Source: Paracoccus albicereus
Lineage (GTDB): Bacteria > Pseudomonadota > Alphaproteobacteria > Rhodobacterales > Rhodobacteraceae
Reading direction: 5' to 3'
NCBI RefSeq assembly: GCF_024359525.1
Contig: NZ_JAKZEU010000004.1
Span: 434,001 to 498,000 of the forward strand
DNA length: 64,000 nt
The notes beneath the pieces are model-generated. The model had not been told where the DNA came from. It was given only the letters and a program-made list of their open reading frames with translations, and made no database searches. Below are positions 9,694 through 18,132 of this stretch, piece by piece (position 1 is the stretch's first letter; every line of letters begins with the position of its first letter). A program made the translations under genes and the position numbers.

Positions 9694-9699
9694 CCCGCC
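9681..9699. terminator. Hairpin shared by two convergent genes
   Basis: A 7-bp perfect stem, GGCGGGC at 9681-9687 and GCCCGCC at 9693-9699, with a 5-base loop that includes the first two bases of the stop codon (9691-9693) of the coiled-coil gene. It sits between that gene and the convergent aminotransferase and could act in both directions. No strong T run follows. Confidence 0.55.
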
Positions 9700-9712
9700 C
9701 TCCGTTCTGATC

Positions 9713-10894
9713 CTAAAGACCGGCTTCCACGATGGCGCGGGCCAGCACCGGCACTGTCTCGCGGTTCAGTCCAGCGATGTTCAGACGCGAATCGCCGACC
9801 ATGTAGATCGCCGCATCCTCGCGCATCGCCGCCACCTGCTCCGGCGTCGCGCCGAGCCGCGAGAACATGCCGCGATGACGCGCGATGAAGTCGAAGCGGT
9901 CGCTGCCCGACAGGTCGCGCAGTTCCGACGCGAGTTGTTCGCGCAGCGCCAGCAGCGTGGTGCGGATCTCTTCCACCTCGGCCTGCCAATCCGACTTCAG
10001 CGCCTGATCCTCGAGGATCGTGGTCACGATCCGTGCCCCGTGATCCGGCGGAAACGAGAAGTTCTGTCGGTTCAGATAAGCCATCGAACCCTGCGCCAGA
10101 TCGCGCGCCTGCTCGCCATCCGCCAGCGCGATCAGGATGCCGGTCCGTTCCCGATAGATGCCGAAATTCTTGCTGCACGATGCGGCGATCAGCACCTCGG
10201 GCAGGCCTTTCGCGACCAGCCGCGTGGCTTCTGCATCGGCTTCGATCCCGTCGCCGAAGCCCTGGTAGGCCAGATCGACCAGCGGCACCGCGCCGGACTT
10301 TTCCAGGATCGCAATCACCTCGCGCCACTGGTCTAGCGTCAGGTTGGCCCCGGTCGGGTTGTGGCAGCATCCGTGCAGCAGCACGATGTCGCCCTTGCCC
10401 GCCTTTGCGATGTCGTCCTTCATCGCCTCGAAATCGACGCCGCGGGTCTCGTTGTCGAAATAGCGGTATTCGACGAAAGGCAGGCCCATGAACTTCATGA
10501 TCGACAGGTGGTTCGGCCAGGTCGGGTCCGACACGTAGACGGTCAGGTCCGGATTCGCGAGCCGCGCCAGCTCCAGCGCCTGCCGGATCGCGCCGGTCCC
10601 GCCGACGGACGCCACCGATGCCAGCCGATCCTTGGGCGCGTCACCCAACACCAGCCCGGCCATCGCCGCGCGATATTCCGGCGTGCCGGCCAGCCCGGTA
10701 TAGGCCTTGGTGGTCTGTTCCTCCCAGATGCGCTTCTCGGCCGCCTTTACCGCGCGCATCACCGGCGTCACGCCCTGCGGGTCCTTGTAGACGCCCACGC
10801 CCAGGTCGATCTTGCCCTGACGACTGTCGGCCTTGAACTCCTCCATCAGCATCAGGATCTTGTCGGGGGCTTGGGGTTGCAGGCTGGACAGCAT
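9713..10894 (-). CDS. tyrB: Aromatic amino acid / aspartate aminotransferase (class I)
   Basis: A 393-residue PLP-dependent class I aminotransferase of the aspartate/tyrosine subgroup. The PLP lysine lies in AASCSKNFGIYRERTG, and the phosphate-binding and cofactor-contact motifs VGGTGAIRQAL, HGCCHNPTGANL and DLAYQGFGDG are intact. It catalyses transfer from glutamate to oxaloacetate or aromatic 2-oxoacids. The start at 10894 is fixed by the TGATG overlap with the stop of sseA, which indicates translational coupling. TyrB versus AspC specificity cannot be settled here, so the symbol is tentative. Confidence 0.88.
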   Translation of the reverse strand: MLSSLQPQAPDKILMLMEEFKADSRQGKIDLGVGVYKDPQGVTPVMRAVKAAEKRIWEEQTTKAYTGLAGTPEYRAAMAGLVLGDAPKDRLASVASVGGTGAIRQALELARLANPDLTVYVSDPTWPNHLSIMKFMGLPFVEYRYFDNETRGVDFEAMKDDIAKAGKGDIVLLHGCCHNPTGANLTLDQWREVIAILEKSGAVPLVDLAYQGFGDGIEADAEATRLVAKGLPEVLIAASCSKNFGIYRERTGILIALADGEQARDLAQGSMAYLNRQNFSFPPDHGARIVTTILEDQALKSDWQAEVEEIRTTLLALREQLASELRDLSGSDRFDFIARHRGMFSRLGATPEQVAAMREDAAIYMVGDSRLNIAGLNRETVPVLARAIVEAGL

Positions 10895-11748
10895 CAGGCG
10901 TCTCCGGTTGCGATGGCAAGGTCGGGGAAGCTGCCCCATTCGGTCCAGCTTCCGTCATAAAGCGAATGGTCGCGGTGCCCGATCCGTTCCAGCGCAAGGC
11001 TGAGCACGGCGGCGGTCACGCCCGATCCGCAGGTGGTGATGGCGGGTTTCGACAGATCGACGCCGGCCGCCTCGAAGATGGCGCGCAGGTCGTCGGGCGA
11101 TTTCATCGTGCCGTCGGCGTTGAAAAGCGTGCCGAAGGGGACGTTGCGCGCGCCGGGGATGTGACCCTTGCGCAGACCCTCGCGCGGTTCGGGCGCCTCG
11201 CCGCGAAAGCGCTCCGGGCTGCGCGCGTCGATGATGGCGTGATCGCCCAGCTTCGCGGCCGCGGCGACCTGTGTCACGTCGCGGACCAGACCGACATGAC
11301 GCTGCACCGTCATGTGTCGGTCGCGCATGACCGGGGGCATGTCCTCGACCGGCCGCCCTTCCGCCTGCCACTTGGCAAAACCGCCATCGAGCACCGCGAC
11401 ATCGGTCTTGCCCATCAGACGGAAGGTCCACCAGACGCGCGCGGCGCTTCGCACGTCCGACTGGTCATAGACCACGACCTGATGACCGTCGCCGACACCC
11501 ATCGCGCGCAGGCGGCTGATGAACAGCTCGGACGTGGGCGCCATATGCGGCAGGGTCGAGCGCTTGTCGCTGATCGCGTCGATATCGAAGAAGCGGGCGC
11601 CGGGAATATGCCCGGCCTCGTATTCACGCTGCGCATCACGCCCGGCAGCGGGGAGATGCCAGCTGGCATCGATCACACGCAGGTCCGGGTCCTTCAGATG
11701 GTCGGCCAGCCAGCCGGTCGAGACCAGCACCTTCGGATCGTCGCTCAT
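10894..11748 (-). CDS. sseA: 3-mercaptopyruvate sulfurtransferase (double rhodanese)
   Basis: A 284-residue sulfurtransferase made of two rhodanese domains: an inactive N-terminal one (about residues 8-135) and a catalytic one (about 155-280) with the active-site loop CGSGVTA. CGSGVTA matches the mercaptopyruvate type rather than thiosulfate rhodanese. It transfers sulfur from 3-mercaptopyruvate to thiols or cyanide. The start at ATG 11748 opens on the conserved LVSTGWLADHL region. It is coupled to the downstream aminotransferase, which could supply 3-mercaptopyruvate by transaminating cysteine; that link is an inference from position. Confidence 0.93.
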   Translation of the reverse strand: MSDDPKVLVSTGWLADHLKDPDLRVIDASWHLPAAGRDAQREYEAGHIPGARFFDIDAISDKRSTLPHMAPTSELFISRLRAMGVGDGHQVVVYDQSDVRSAARVWWTFRLMGKTDVAVLDGGFAKWQAEGRPVEDMPPVMRDRHMTVQRHVGLVRDVTQVAAAAKLGDHAIIDARSPERFRGEAPEPREGLRKGHIPGARNVPFGTLFNADGTMKSPDDLRAIFEAAGVDLSKPAITTCGSGVTAAVLSLALERIGHRDHSLYDGSWTEWGSFPDLAIATGDA

Positions 11749-11820
11749 CGGATCACGCCCCCCATTGACCGGACGCCCCACCGTTTAGCGATTGCGGCCC
11801 GCGCTCGCAATGCCGCCGCG

Positions 11821-12297
11821 TCAGCCGTTCTGCTTCAGCAGCCGCTGCTTCTGGCGGTTCCAGTCGCGCTTGGCGCTGGTTTCGCGCTTGTCGGCGGTCT
11901 TCTTGCCCTTGGCGACGCCGATCTTCAGCTTCACCAGCCCGCGATGGTTGAAATACATCACCAGCGGTACCAGCGTCATGCCCTCGCGGCCGATCGCCTG
12001 CCACAAACGGGCCAGTTCCCGCCGACTGACCAGCAGCTTGCGCTTGCGCCGTTCCTCGTGCCCGAACACCCCGGCCTGGTTAAGCGCGGCGATATGGCCG
12101 TTGATCAGCCACAACTCGCCGTCCTCGACGGTCGCATAGCTTTCGGCGATGTTGCTCTGCCCGGTGCGCAGCGACTTCACCTCGGACCCGGTCAGCACGA
12201 TGCCGCATTCCAGATCGCTTTCGATTGCGAAATCGAACCGTGCCCGCCGGTTCTCGGCGATCACCTTGTAATTCTTGTTTTCCGCATCCTGGGCCAT
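11821..12297 (-). CDS. smpB: SsrA-binding protein SmpB
   Basis: A 158-residue SmpB, the partner of tmRNA in rescuing ribosomes stalled on mRNAs without stop codons. Family blocks include [26 protein letters not shown] and [19 protein letters not shown], followed by the basic C-terminal tail that enters the decoding centre. The ATG at 12297 gives the standard length; the frame stays open much further upstream only because it is antisense to the ThDP enzyme gene. It is divergent from that gene with about 108 bases between starts. Confidence 0.95.
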   Translation of the reverse strand: MAQDAENKNYKVIAENRRARFDFAIESDLECGIVLTGSEVKSLRTGQSNIAESYATVEDGELWLINGHIAALNQAGVFGHEERRKRKLLVSRRELARLWQAIGREGMTLVPLVMYFNHRGLVKLKIGVAKGKKTADKRETSAKRDWNRQKQRLLKQNG

Positions 12298-12405
12298 GAC
12301 CGGCGAGAGATAGGCGCGCCTCACCGGCGTGTAAAGGCCCCGCCCCTTGCCCCCCGCCCCCGGCCCGGCCAATGTGCCCCCCGAACCAGTTGGAAGGAGC
12401 GGGCG

Positions 12406-14058
12406 ATGCGACACGGCGGACAGATCTTGGTGGACGCCTTGCGGCTGCACGGCATATCGCGCGTCTTTTCCGTTCCCGGCGAAAGCTATCTCGCGGTCCT
12501 CGACGGGCTGGTGGATAGCGGGGTCCAGAACGTCGTCTGCCGCCAGGAAGGCGGCGCCTCGATGATGGCAGAGGCTCATGCGAAACTGACCGGGCGCCCC
12601 GGCATCTGCTTCGTGACCCGGGGTCCCGGTGCGACCAATGCCAGCGCGGGCGTTCATGTGGCCAAGCAGGACAGCTCGCCCATGATCCTGTTCGTTGGAC
12701 AGATCGCGCGCGGCGACCGCGATCGCGAAGCCTTCCAGGAGGTCGATTACCGCCAGATGTTCGGCGGCCTCGCGAAATGGGTGGCAGAGATCGACCAGAC
12801 CGACCGCATTCCGGAATATGTCGCCCGCGCCTTCGATCTGGCGATGTCGGGTCGCCCCGGCCCCGTGGTCCTGGCCCTGCCCGAGGACATGCTGGCCGAG
12901 GAATGCGACGTTCCAGACCTTGCCCCCGGTCCGCGGCCGATCTGCGGCCTTTCCGCGCAGCAGTGCGACGCCATCGCCGAGGCATTGACGGCCTCGGAAC
13001 GCCCGCTGGTCATCCCCGGCGGCGCGTTCTGGACGCAGGACGATTCCGACAACCTTGCCCGTTTTGCCGAAAATTGGGGGCTGCCCGTCGCGGTACCCTT
13101 CCGGCGGCAGGATTACATGGACAATCGCCTGCCCCATTACGCGGGCGATCTGGGCGTCGGCATGAACCACCGCATCGGCAAGGCGCTGGCTCAGGCCGAC
13201 TGCATCCTGTCGCTCGGCTCGCGGCTTTCGGACACCCTGACGGCGGGCTACACGCTGATGAACCCCAAGGATCAGGGCCGGCGCATCATCCACGTCTATC
13301 CCGACCCCGACGAGATCGGGCATCTGTGGCGCGCGGACCCCGCGATCCCGGCCTGCCCACGCCAGGCGCTGGCGGAACTGTCGCGCCGTCCCGCACCCGG
13401 CCGCCGCTGGGACGACTGGACCTCGAGGCTGCGCGCGCAATACGAAGAGTGGCAGACCCCGCGAGAGACACCGGGCGACGTCAAGCTGGAAGAGGTGATC
13501 TGCTGGCTGTCCGCGAACCTGCCCGATGATGCCATCATCACCAACGGCGCGGGCAATTTCGCATCCTTCATCCACCGCTATTTCCGCTTCAAACGCGCCA
13601 GCACGCAGGTGGCGCCCACGTCAGGCAGCATGGGCTATGGCCTGCCCGCCGGGATCGCGGCCAAGCTGCAATGCCCGGACCGGGTCGTCGTGGCGGTCGT
13701 GGGTGACGGCGATCTGCAGATGACGATCAACGAGCTTTCGACCGCCCGCCAGCACGGTGTCGCGGTGATTGTCTTGGTCGCCAACAACGGCCGCTACGGC
13801 ACGATCCGCATGCATCAGGAACGCACCTATCCCGGCCGCGTCTCGGGGACCGACCTTTTCAATCCCGACTTCGCGGCGCTCGCGCGCGCCTATGGGGGAC
13901 ATGGTGAGACGGTGACGGCCCAGGCGGATTTCGCCGATGCCTTCGCCCGCGCGCGGGACGCGGGCACGCTGGCGCTGATCGACCTGCGGCTCGACCCCGA
14001 GGCGCTGACCACAGGCGCGACGCTGTCCGAGACCCGCGCGGCGGCGCAGGCGGGATGA
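12406..14058 (+). CDS. Thiamine diphosphate-dependent enzyme, acetolactate synthase-like
   Basis: A 550-residue ThDP enzyme of the acetolactate synthase superfamily, with three domains: pyrimidine-binding (about 1-170, catalytic Glu in [13 protein letters not shown]), central, and pyrophosphate-binding (about 370-540, with GDGDLQM and downstream VANNGRYG). A strong GGAAGGAG at 12392-12399 sets the start at ATG 12406. It is not linked to a small regulatory subunit, so it is unlikely to be the biosynthetic acetolactate synthase. Substrate is unknown; alternatives include a decarboxylase or carboligase for another 2-oxoacid. It overlaps the P1 peptidase gene (ATGA), which suggests a shared pathway. 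Confidence 0.85.
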   Translation: MRHGGQILVDALRLHGISRVFSVPGESYLAVLDGLVDSGVQNVVCRQEGGASMMAEAHAKLTGRPGICFVTRGPGATNASAGVHVAKQDSSPMILFVGQIARGDRDREAFQEVDYRQMFGGLAKWVAEIDQTDRIPEYVARAFDLAMSGRPGPVVLALPEDMLAEECDVPDLAPGPRPICGLSAQQCDAIAEALTASERPLVIPGGAFWTQDDSDNLARFAENWGLPVAVPFRRQDYMDNRLPHYAGDLGVGMNHRIGKALAQADCILSLGSRLSDTLTAGYTLMNPKDQGRRIIHVYPDPDEIGHLWRADPAIPACPRQALAELSRRPAPGRRWDDWTSRLRAQYEEWQTPRETPGDVKLEEVICWLSANLPDDAIITNGAGNFASFIHRYFRFKRASTQVAPTSGSMGYGLPAGIAAKLQCPDRVVVAVVGDGDLQMTINELSTARQHGVAVIVLVANNGRYGTIRMHQERTYPGRVSGTDLFNPDFAALARAYGGHGETVTAQADFADAFARARDAGTLALIDLRLDPEALTTGATLSETRAAAQAG

Positions 14059-15041
14059 GAGCCGGACCCCGCAACCTGATCACCGATGTCGCGGGCCTGC
14101 GCGTCGGCAATGCGGCGGACGGGCGGCTCAAATCCGGCGTGACCATCTTGACGGGTGACGCCCCCTTCGCCGCATCCGTCCACGTCATGGGGGGGGCGCC
14201 GGGCACGCGGGACACGGATCTCCTCGCTCCCGACAAGCTGGTTCCGGCCGTCGATGCGCTGGTGCTGTCGGGCGGATCCGCCTTCGGGCTTGCCGCATGC
14301 GATGGCGTGATGGCCGGCCTCGCTGCCGCCGGAAGGGGCTTTGCGGTGGGTGCGGCGCGGGTGCCCATCGTTCCGGGCGCGATCGTCTTCGATCTGCTGA
14401 ACGGCGGCGACAAGGCGTGGGACGACAACCCCTACCCCGCGCTCGGCCGTGCCGCGCTGGAGGCGGCGGAACAGGATTTCGCCATCGGCACGCACGGCGC
14501 CGGCACCGGTGCCCTGACCGGCTGGCTCAAGGGCGGGCTGGGCAGCGCTTCCGCGATCCTCGACAGCGGCCACACCGTCGGCGCACTGGTCGTCGTCAAC
14601 GCGCTCGGCTCGCCCACCGTGGGCGAGACGCGCCACTTCTGGGCGGCTCCTTGGGAGCTGGACGACGAATTCGGCGGCATCGGTTTGCCGGACCGCTTCC
14701 CCGCCGCGACGGAGCCGACGCCGGGCAAGCGCTTGGCAGAGGCGACGACGATCGCCATCGTCGCGACCGACGCCGCGCTGGACAAGGCCGGGCTGCAACG
14801 GCTCGCGACCGCAGCCCATGACGGCATGGCCCGCGCGCTTGTCCCCAGCCACACCCCGTTCGACGGTGACCTGATCTTCGCCGTCTCGACCGGCGCACGC
14901 CCGCTGGATCCGGCGACCGATCCCTATGGCCTCGGCCACGCCGCCGCATCATGTATGGCCCGCGCCATCGCGCGCGGCGTTCACGCCGCGCGTCCTGCCG
15001 ACCGCGACCTTCAACCCTGCTGGTCCAGCCTCAGCTCATGA
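14055..15041 (+). CDS. P1 family (DmpA/BapA-type) aminopeptidase
   Basis: A 328-residue member of peptidase family P1 (S58 in older schemes), Ntn-like hydrolases that mature by self-cleavage. Conserved segments are LITDVAGLRVGNA at the N terminus, SGGSAFGLAA, GGLGSAS and VGALVVVNALG, with the probable nucleophile Thr in EATTIAIVATDA, where autoproteolysis would separate the subunits. Characterised relatives release N-terminal D- or beta-amino acids or act on small amides. It is translationally coupled to the ThDP enzyme. The physiological substrate is unknown. Confidence 0.87.
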   Translation: MRAGPRNLITDVAGLRVGNAADGRLKSGVTILTGDAPFAASVHVMGGAPGTRDTDLLAPDKLVPAVDALVLSGGSAFGLAACDGVMAGLAAAGRGFAVGAARVPIVPGAIVFDLLNGGDKAWDDNPYPALGRAALEAAEQDFAIGTHGAGTGALTGWLKGGLGSASAILDSGHTVGALVVVNALGSPTVGETRHFWAAPWELDDEFGGIGLPDRFPAATEPTPGKRLAEATTIAIVATDAALDKAGLQRLATAAHDGMARALVPSHTPFDGDLIFAVSTGARPLDPATDPYGLGHAAASCMARAIARGVHAARPADRDLQPCWSSLSS

Positions 15042-15045
15042 GCAA

Positions 15046-15069
15046 GGGCGGGACCTGTCGGCCCCGCCC
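15046..15069. terminator. Possible convergent hairpin
   Basis: GGGCGGG at 15046-15052 can pair with CCCGCCC at 15063-15069 across a 10-base loop. It lies between the P1 peptidase gene and the convergent SH3 gene. No T run is present on either side, so function as a terminator is uncertain. Confidence 0.4.
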
Positions 15070-15094
15070 CCACAGATCGCCAAGCGGGAACGTC

Positions 15095-15748
15095 TCAGCG
15101 ATAGATATAGACGATCTGGCGATTGTCGGGTTCGACCAGCACCGTCTGTCCGTTGATGGTGACATAGCGATAATCCGGATAGTCCGGTACATCGTACAGC
15201 GTCACCGTATCGGGAACGCCAGCGCCGACGACGACTTCGCCATCCAGGATCACCGGCTCCTGCGGGTTTTCGACCACGTAGGTCTGAACTTCCGGCGCAG
15301 GCTCGACATTCGCTGCCGCCCCGGTCGAGCCGCCGACCGCACCCACGGGACCACCGACCAGCGCGCCCATGGCGGCGCCGGTCGCACCGCCGACCGCGGT
15401 ATCCTGTGCGGCGTTCGTATCCTCAGCCGGGGCTTCGATCACGGCGACCTGCGCCTCGGTCCGGTTCGGGTAAAGGGGCTTGACCTCTTCACCCAGCCCG
15501 ACGTTCAGGTAATCGCCATAGACCCAGCCGGTGCCGCCTTCGAATTGCACTTCGCACCAATTGGCGCTTTCGATGCAGCCTTCGACCGTCGCCTCGTCGC
15601 CGCCTTCGATGTAGCCGATCACGTCGTGCTGGACACCGGGCCCCGAGCGCACGTTCAGATCGGTGCTGGTCGTGGCCATGGTCTGTGCCGATGCTGCGCC
15701 CGCCATGGCAGTCGCGATAAGGGCGGTCGTCGCGAACAGGTTACGCAT
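15095..15748 (-). CDS. Secreted SH3-domain protein with DUF1236 C terminus
   Basis: A 217-residue exported protein. A signal peptide ends near residue 21 (AGAASAQ). It is followed by a bacterial SH3 domain at about residues 25-85 (DLNVRSGPGVQHDVIG, then a Cys pair in EGCIESANWCEV), a Gly/Ala-rich linker, and a C-terminal DUF1236 element of about 40 residues ending in VYIYR. SH3 domains of this kind bind cell-wall peptides, so a periplasmic wall-associated role is likely. The start at ATG 15748 gives a clean signal peptide. Expression is monocistronic. Confidence 0.82.
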   Translation of the reverse strand: MRNLFATTALIATAMAGAASAQTMATTSTDLNVRSGPGVQHDVIGYIEGGDEATVEGCIESANWCEVQFEGGTGWVYGDYLNVGLGEEVKPLYPNRTEAQVAVIEAPAEDTNAAQDTAVGGATGAAMGALVGGPVGAVGGSTGAAANVEPAPEVQTYVVENPQEPVILDGEVVVGAGVPDTVTLYDVPDYPDYRYVTINGQTVLVEPDNRQIVYIYR

Positions 15749-15950
15749 GAGACTGTTCCTTCTGTTTCCGGCCCGTGCGGGCCTCGCATGGCCATCCAAC
15801 CTTTGATCCGCGCGCATCGTTCCGCTCCCCTCTTCACATCTTTGCGTCGAAGGTTAACGCCCGCTTGAGCGCGATGGCGGCGCGCGCGTCGCTTTGACAT
15901 TGGGCGGGGCGCGTGGTGATCTGCGCCCGAATACGGCCTTGGAGGCGACG

Positions 15951-17426
15951 ATGACCAAACATTCCACCGATCTGAAGATGCTCCTGAACGATCCCTCGCT
16001 GCTGGAAACGCGCGCTTATGTCGCGGGCGAGTGGGTGGATGCCGATGACGGCGCCACGTTCGATGTGACGAACCCCGCGCGCGGCGACGTGATCTGCAAG
16101 GTCGCCGATCTGGGCCGGGCAGAGGTCGCGCGCGCCATCGACGCGGCGGCCAAGGCGCAGAAGGATTGGGCCGGGCAGACCGCCAAGGACCGCGCGAAGG
16201 TCCTGCGCGCGTGGTTCGACCTGATGATGGAAAATCAGGACGATCTGGGCCGCATCCTGACCGCCGAACAGGGCAAGCCCCTGGCCGAGGCGAAGGGCGA
16301 GATCGCCTATGGCGCCAGCTTCATCGAATGGTTCGGCGAAGAAGCCAAGCGCATCTACGGCGAGACGATCCCGGGTCATCAGGCCGACAAGCGGATCACC
16401 GTGATCCGCCAGCCGATCGGCGTCTGCGCCTCGATCACGCCGTGGAACTTCCCGAACGCGATGATCGCCCGCAAGGTCGCACCGGCTTTGGCCGCGGGCT
16501 GCGCCATGGTCTCGCGCCCCGCCGCGGAAACGCCGCTGTCGGCGCTGGCGATGGCGGTTCTTGCCGAACGCGCGGGTCTGCCCAAGGGCCTGTTCAGCGT
16601 GGTGACATCCAGCCGGTCGTCCGACATCGGCAAAGAATTCTGCGAAAATCATCTGGTGCGCAAGCTGACCTTCACCGGCTCGACCGAGGTCGGTCGCATC
16701 CTGCTGGGCCAGGCCGCCGATCAGGTGATGAAATGCTCGATGGAGCTTGGCGGCAACGCGCCCTTCATCGTTTTCGACGACGCCGATCTGGATCAGGCGG
16801 TCGAGGGCGCGATGGCGTCGAAGTTCCGCAACAACGGTCAGACCTGCGTCTGCGCGAACCGCATCTATGTGCAGTCGGGGGTCTACGACGCCTTCGCCGA
16901 GAAGCTTGCGAAGGCCGTGGATGATCTGAAGGTCGGCGACGGGCTTGCTGACGAGGACGCCAAGGCCGGTCCGCTGATCAATGAAGACGCGGTCGAGAAG
17001 GTTCAGGAACACATCAAGGACGTTCTGGACGGCGGCGGTCAGATCGTGACGGGCGGCAAGCGGATGGAAGGGCTGTTCTTCCAGCCGACCGTCGTGACCG
17101 GCGTCAAGGACAGCATGAAGGTCGCGACCGAGGAAACCTTCGGCCCGCTCGCACCACTGTTCCGCTTCGAGACCGAGGAAGAGGCGATCCAGAAGGCCAA
17201 TGACACGATCTTCGGCCTGGCGTCATATTTCTATGCCCGCGATGTCAGCCGCATGACCCGCGTCCAGGAGGCGCTGGAATACGGCATCGTCGGCGTGAAT
17301 ACAGGACTGATCTCGACCGAGGTCGCGCCCTTCGGCGGCGTCAAGCAATCGGGCCTTGGCCGCGAAGGCAGCCGCCACGGGATCGAGGATTATCTGGAGA
17401 TGAAATACATCTGCCTGTCGGTCTGA
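15951..17426 (+). CDS. gabD: NAD(P)-dependent succinate-semialdehyde dehydrogenase
   Basis: A 491-residue aldehyde dehydrogenase of the succinate-semialdehyde group, the second step of GABA degradation. The active-site Glu lies in MELGGNAPF and the Cys in NNGQTCVCANR, where the CxC pair is typical of GabD. GGAGG at 15941-15945 sets the start. One oddity: the cofactor-contact segment usually read as KP in aldehyde dehydrogenases is MVSRPAAETPLSAL here, with Arg in the lysine position. No gabT is adjacent. The gene is flanked downstream by a GC-rich hairpin. Confidence 0.9.
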   Translation: MTKHSTDLKMLLNDPSLLETRAYVAGEWVDADDGATFDVTNPARGDVICKVADLGRAEVARAIDAAAKAQKDWAGQTAKDRAKVLRAWFDLMMENQDDLGRILTAEQGKPLAEAKGEIAYGASFIEWFGEEAKRIYGETIPGHQADKRITVIRQPIGVCASITPWNFPNAMIARKVAPALAAGCAMVSRPAAETPLSALAMAVLAERAGLPKGLFSVVTSSRSSDIGKEFCENHLVRKLTFTGSTEVGRILLGQAADQVMKCSMELGGNAPFIVFDDADLDQAVEGAMASKFRNNGQTCVCANRIYVQSGVYDAFAEKLAKAVDDLKVGDGLADEDAKAGPLINEDAVEKVQEHIKDVLDGGGQIVTGGKRMEGLFFQPTVVTGVKDSMKVATEETFGPLAPLFRFETEEEAIQKANDTIFGLASYFYARDVSRMTRVQEALEYGIVGVNTGLISTEVAPFGGVKQSGLGREGSRHGIEDYLEMKYICLSV

Positions 17427-17434
17427 TCGACGCG

Positions 17435-17455
17435 CCGGGGGCTTTGCGCCCCCGG
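17435..17455. terminator. GC-rich hairpin between convergent genes
   Basis: CCGGGGGC at 17435-17442 pairs with GCCCCCGG at 17448-17455 around a 5-base loop, followed by ACCCCCGCAGGATA. This composite hairpin-plus-tail resembles an intergenic element I remember from Rhodobacterales genomes; that is recollection, not a search result. It probably terminates gabD and the convergent lipoprotein gene. Confidence 0.6.
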
Positions 17456-17493
17456 ACCCCCGCAGGATACTGATGTGAAGACGAAGACGGCCG

Positions 17494-18081
17494 TCAGCCG
17501 CCGTAGCTTCCGCGGGATGCGGCGGTGCTGCCGAAACCGCCCCGCTGGGCGACGGTCGCCCGGCTCATCGGGGGCTGACCCATCGTGGTGGGCGCGCGGT
17601 TGAAGGCATTGGCCGGCGCCTTGCCCGCGCCGGTATTTGTGCTGAGCCGCGTGTCGCCCGAGGGCGTGGCAAAGCCGCCATTGGCAGTGCGCGACAGGGG
17701 CTGGCTCATCACGCCGCGATTTCCGCCCATCATCGAGCCGATCAGATAGCCCATCATCAGCGGCATGAAGATCGATCCGCCACCGCCGCCCTGCTGCGCC
17801 GCTGCCGGGTCGCCACCGCAATTGCCCTCGCCATGCTGTTCCTCGCAGACTTCGAGACTGTCATAGCGCGGTGCGGTTTCCAGATGGTTCTGCTGCGCCT
17901 CGGCGAAGGTCGTCCGGCAATCCTCGACCGTGAAGAAAAGGCTGCCTTCCTCGGCCGCCGCGACGCAGGACGCCTCGTCCGGGAAAGCCTGCGCGTCGGT
18001 TTCCTGCGACTTGCAGCCAGCCAGCCCGAAGGCGGCAGCGCCCAGAATGGCGAGCGAGACGTGACGGGACCGTTTGCGCAT
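17494..18081 (-). CDS. DUF1190 lipoprotein (YgiB-like)
   Basis: A 195-residue lipoprotein. A basic start and hydrophobic helix end in the lipobox FGLAGC (Cys at about residue 23). The mature part begins with a DUF1190 core (ASCVAAAEEGSLF, then FTVEDCRTTFAEAQ and a second Cys pair) and continues into a Gly/Asn/Ser-rich low-complexity tail with a Met-rich hydrophobic patch (about residues 100-120). DUF1190 is the YgiB family. The gene lies 51 bases downstream of a YgiC-like ligase, the same pairing as ygiB/ygiC in Escherichia coli. Function is not established. Confidence 0.8.
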   Translation of the reverse strand: MRKRSRHVSLAILGAAAFGLAGCKSQETDAQAFPDEASCVAAAEEGSLFFTVEDCRTTFAEAQQNHLETAPRYDSLEVCEEQHGEGNCGGDPAAAQQGGGGGSIFMPLMMGYLIGSMMGGNRGVMSQPLSRTANGGFATPSGDTRLSTNTGAGKAPANAFNRAPTTMGQPPMSRATVAQRGGFGSTAASRGSYGG

Positions 18082-18132
18082 GAGACCTCCCCTTGGTTCA
18101 GCAAATATAGGGGCGCACGGGCGCCGCGGCAA

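Noticed and set aside
10966..12405. Long N-terminal extension of the ThDP enzyme
   Set aside because: It is antisense to sseA and smpB; the strong ribosome site at 12392-12399 marks the true start.
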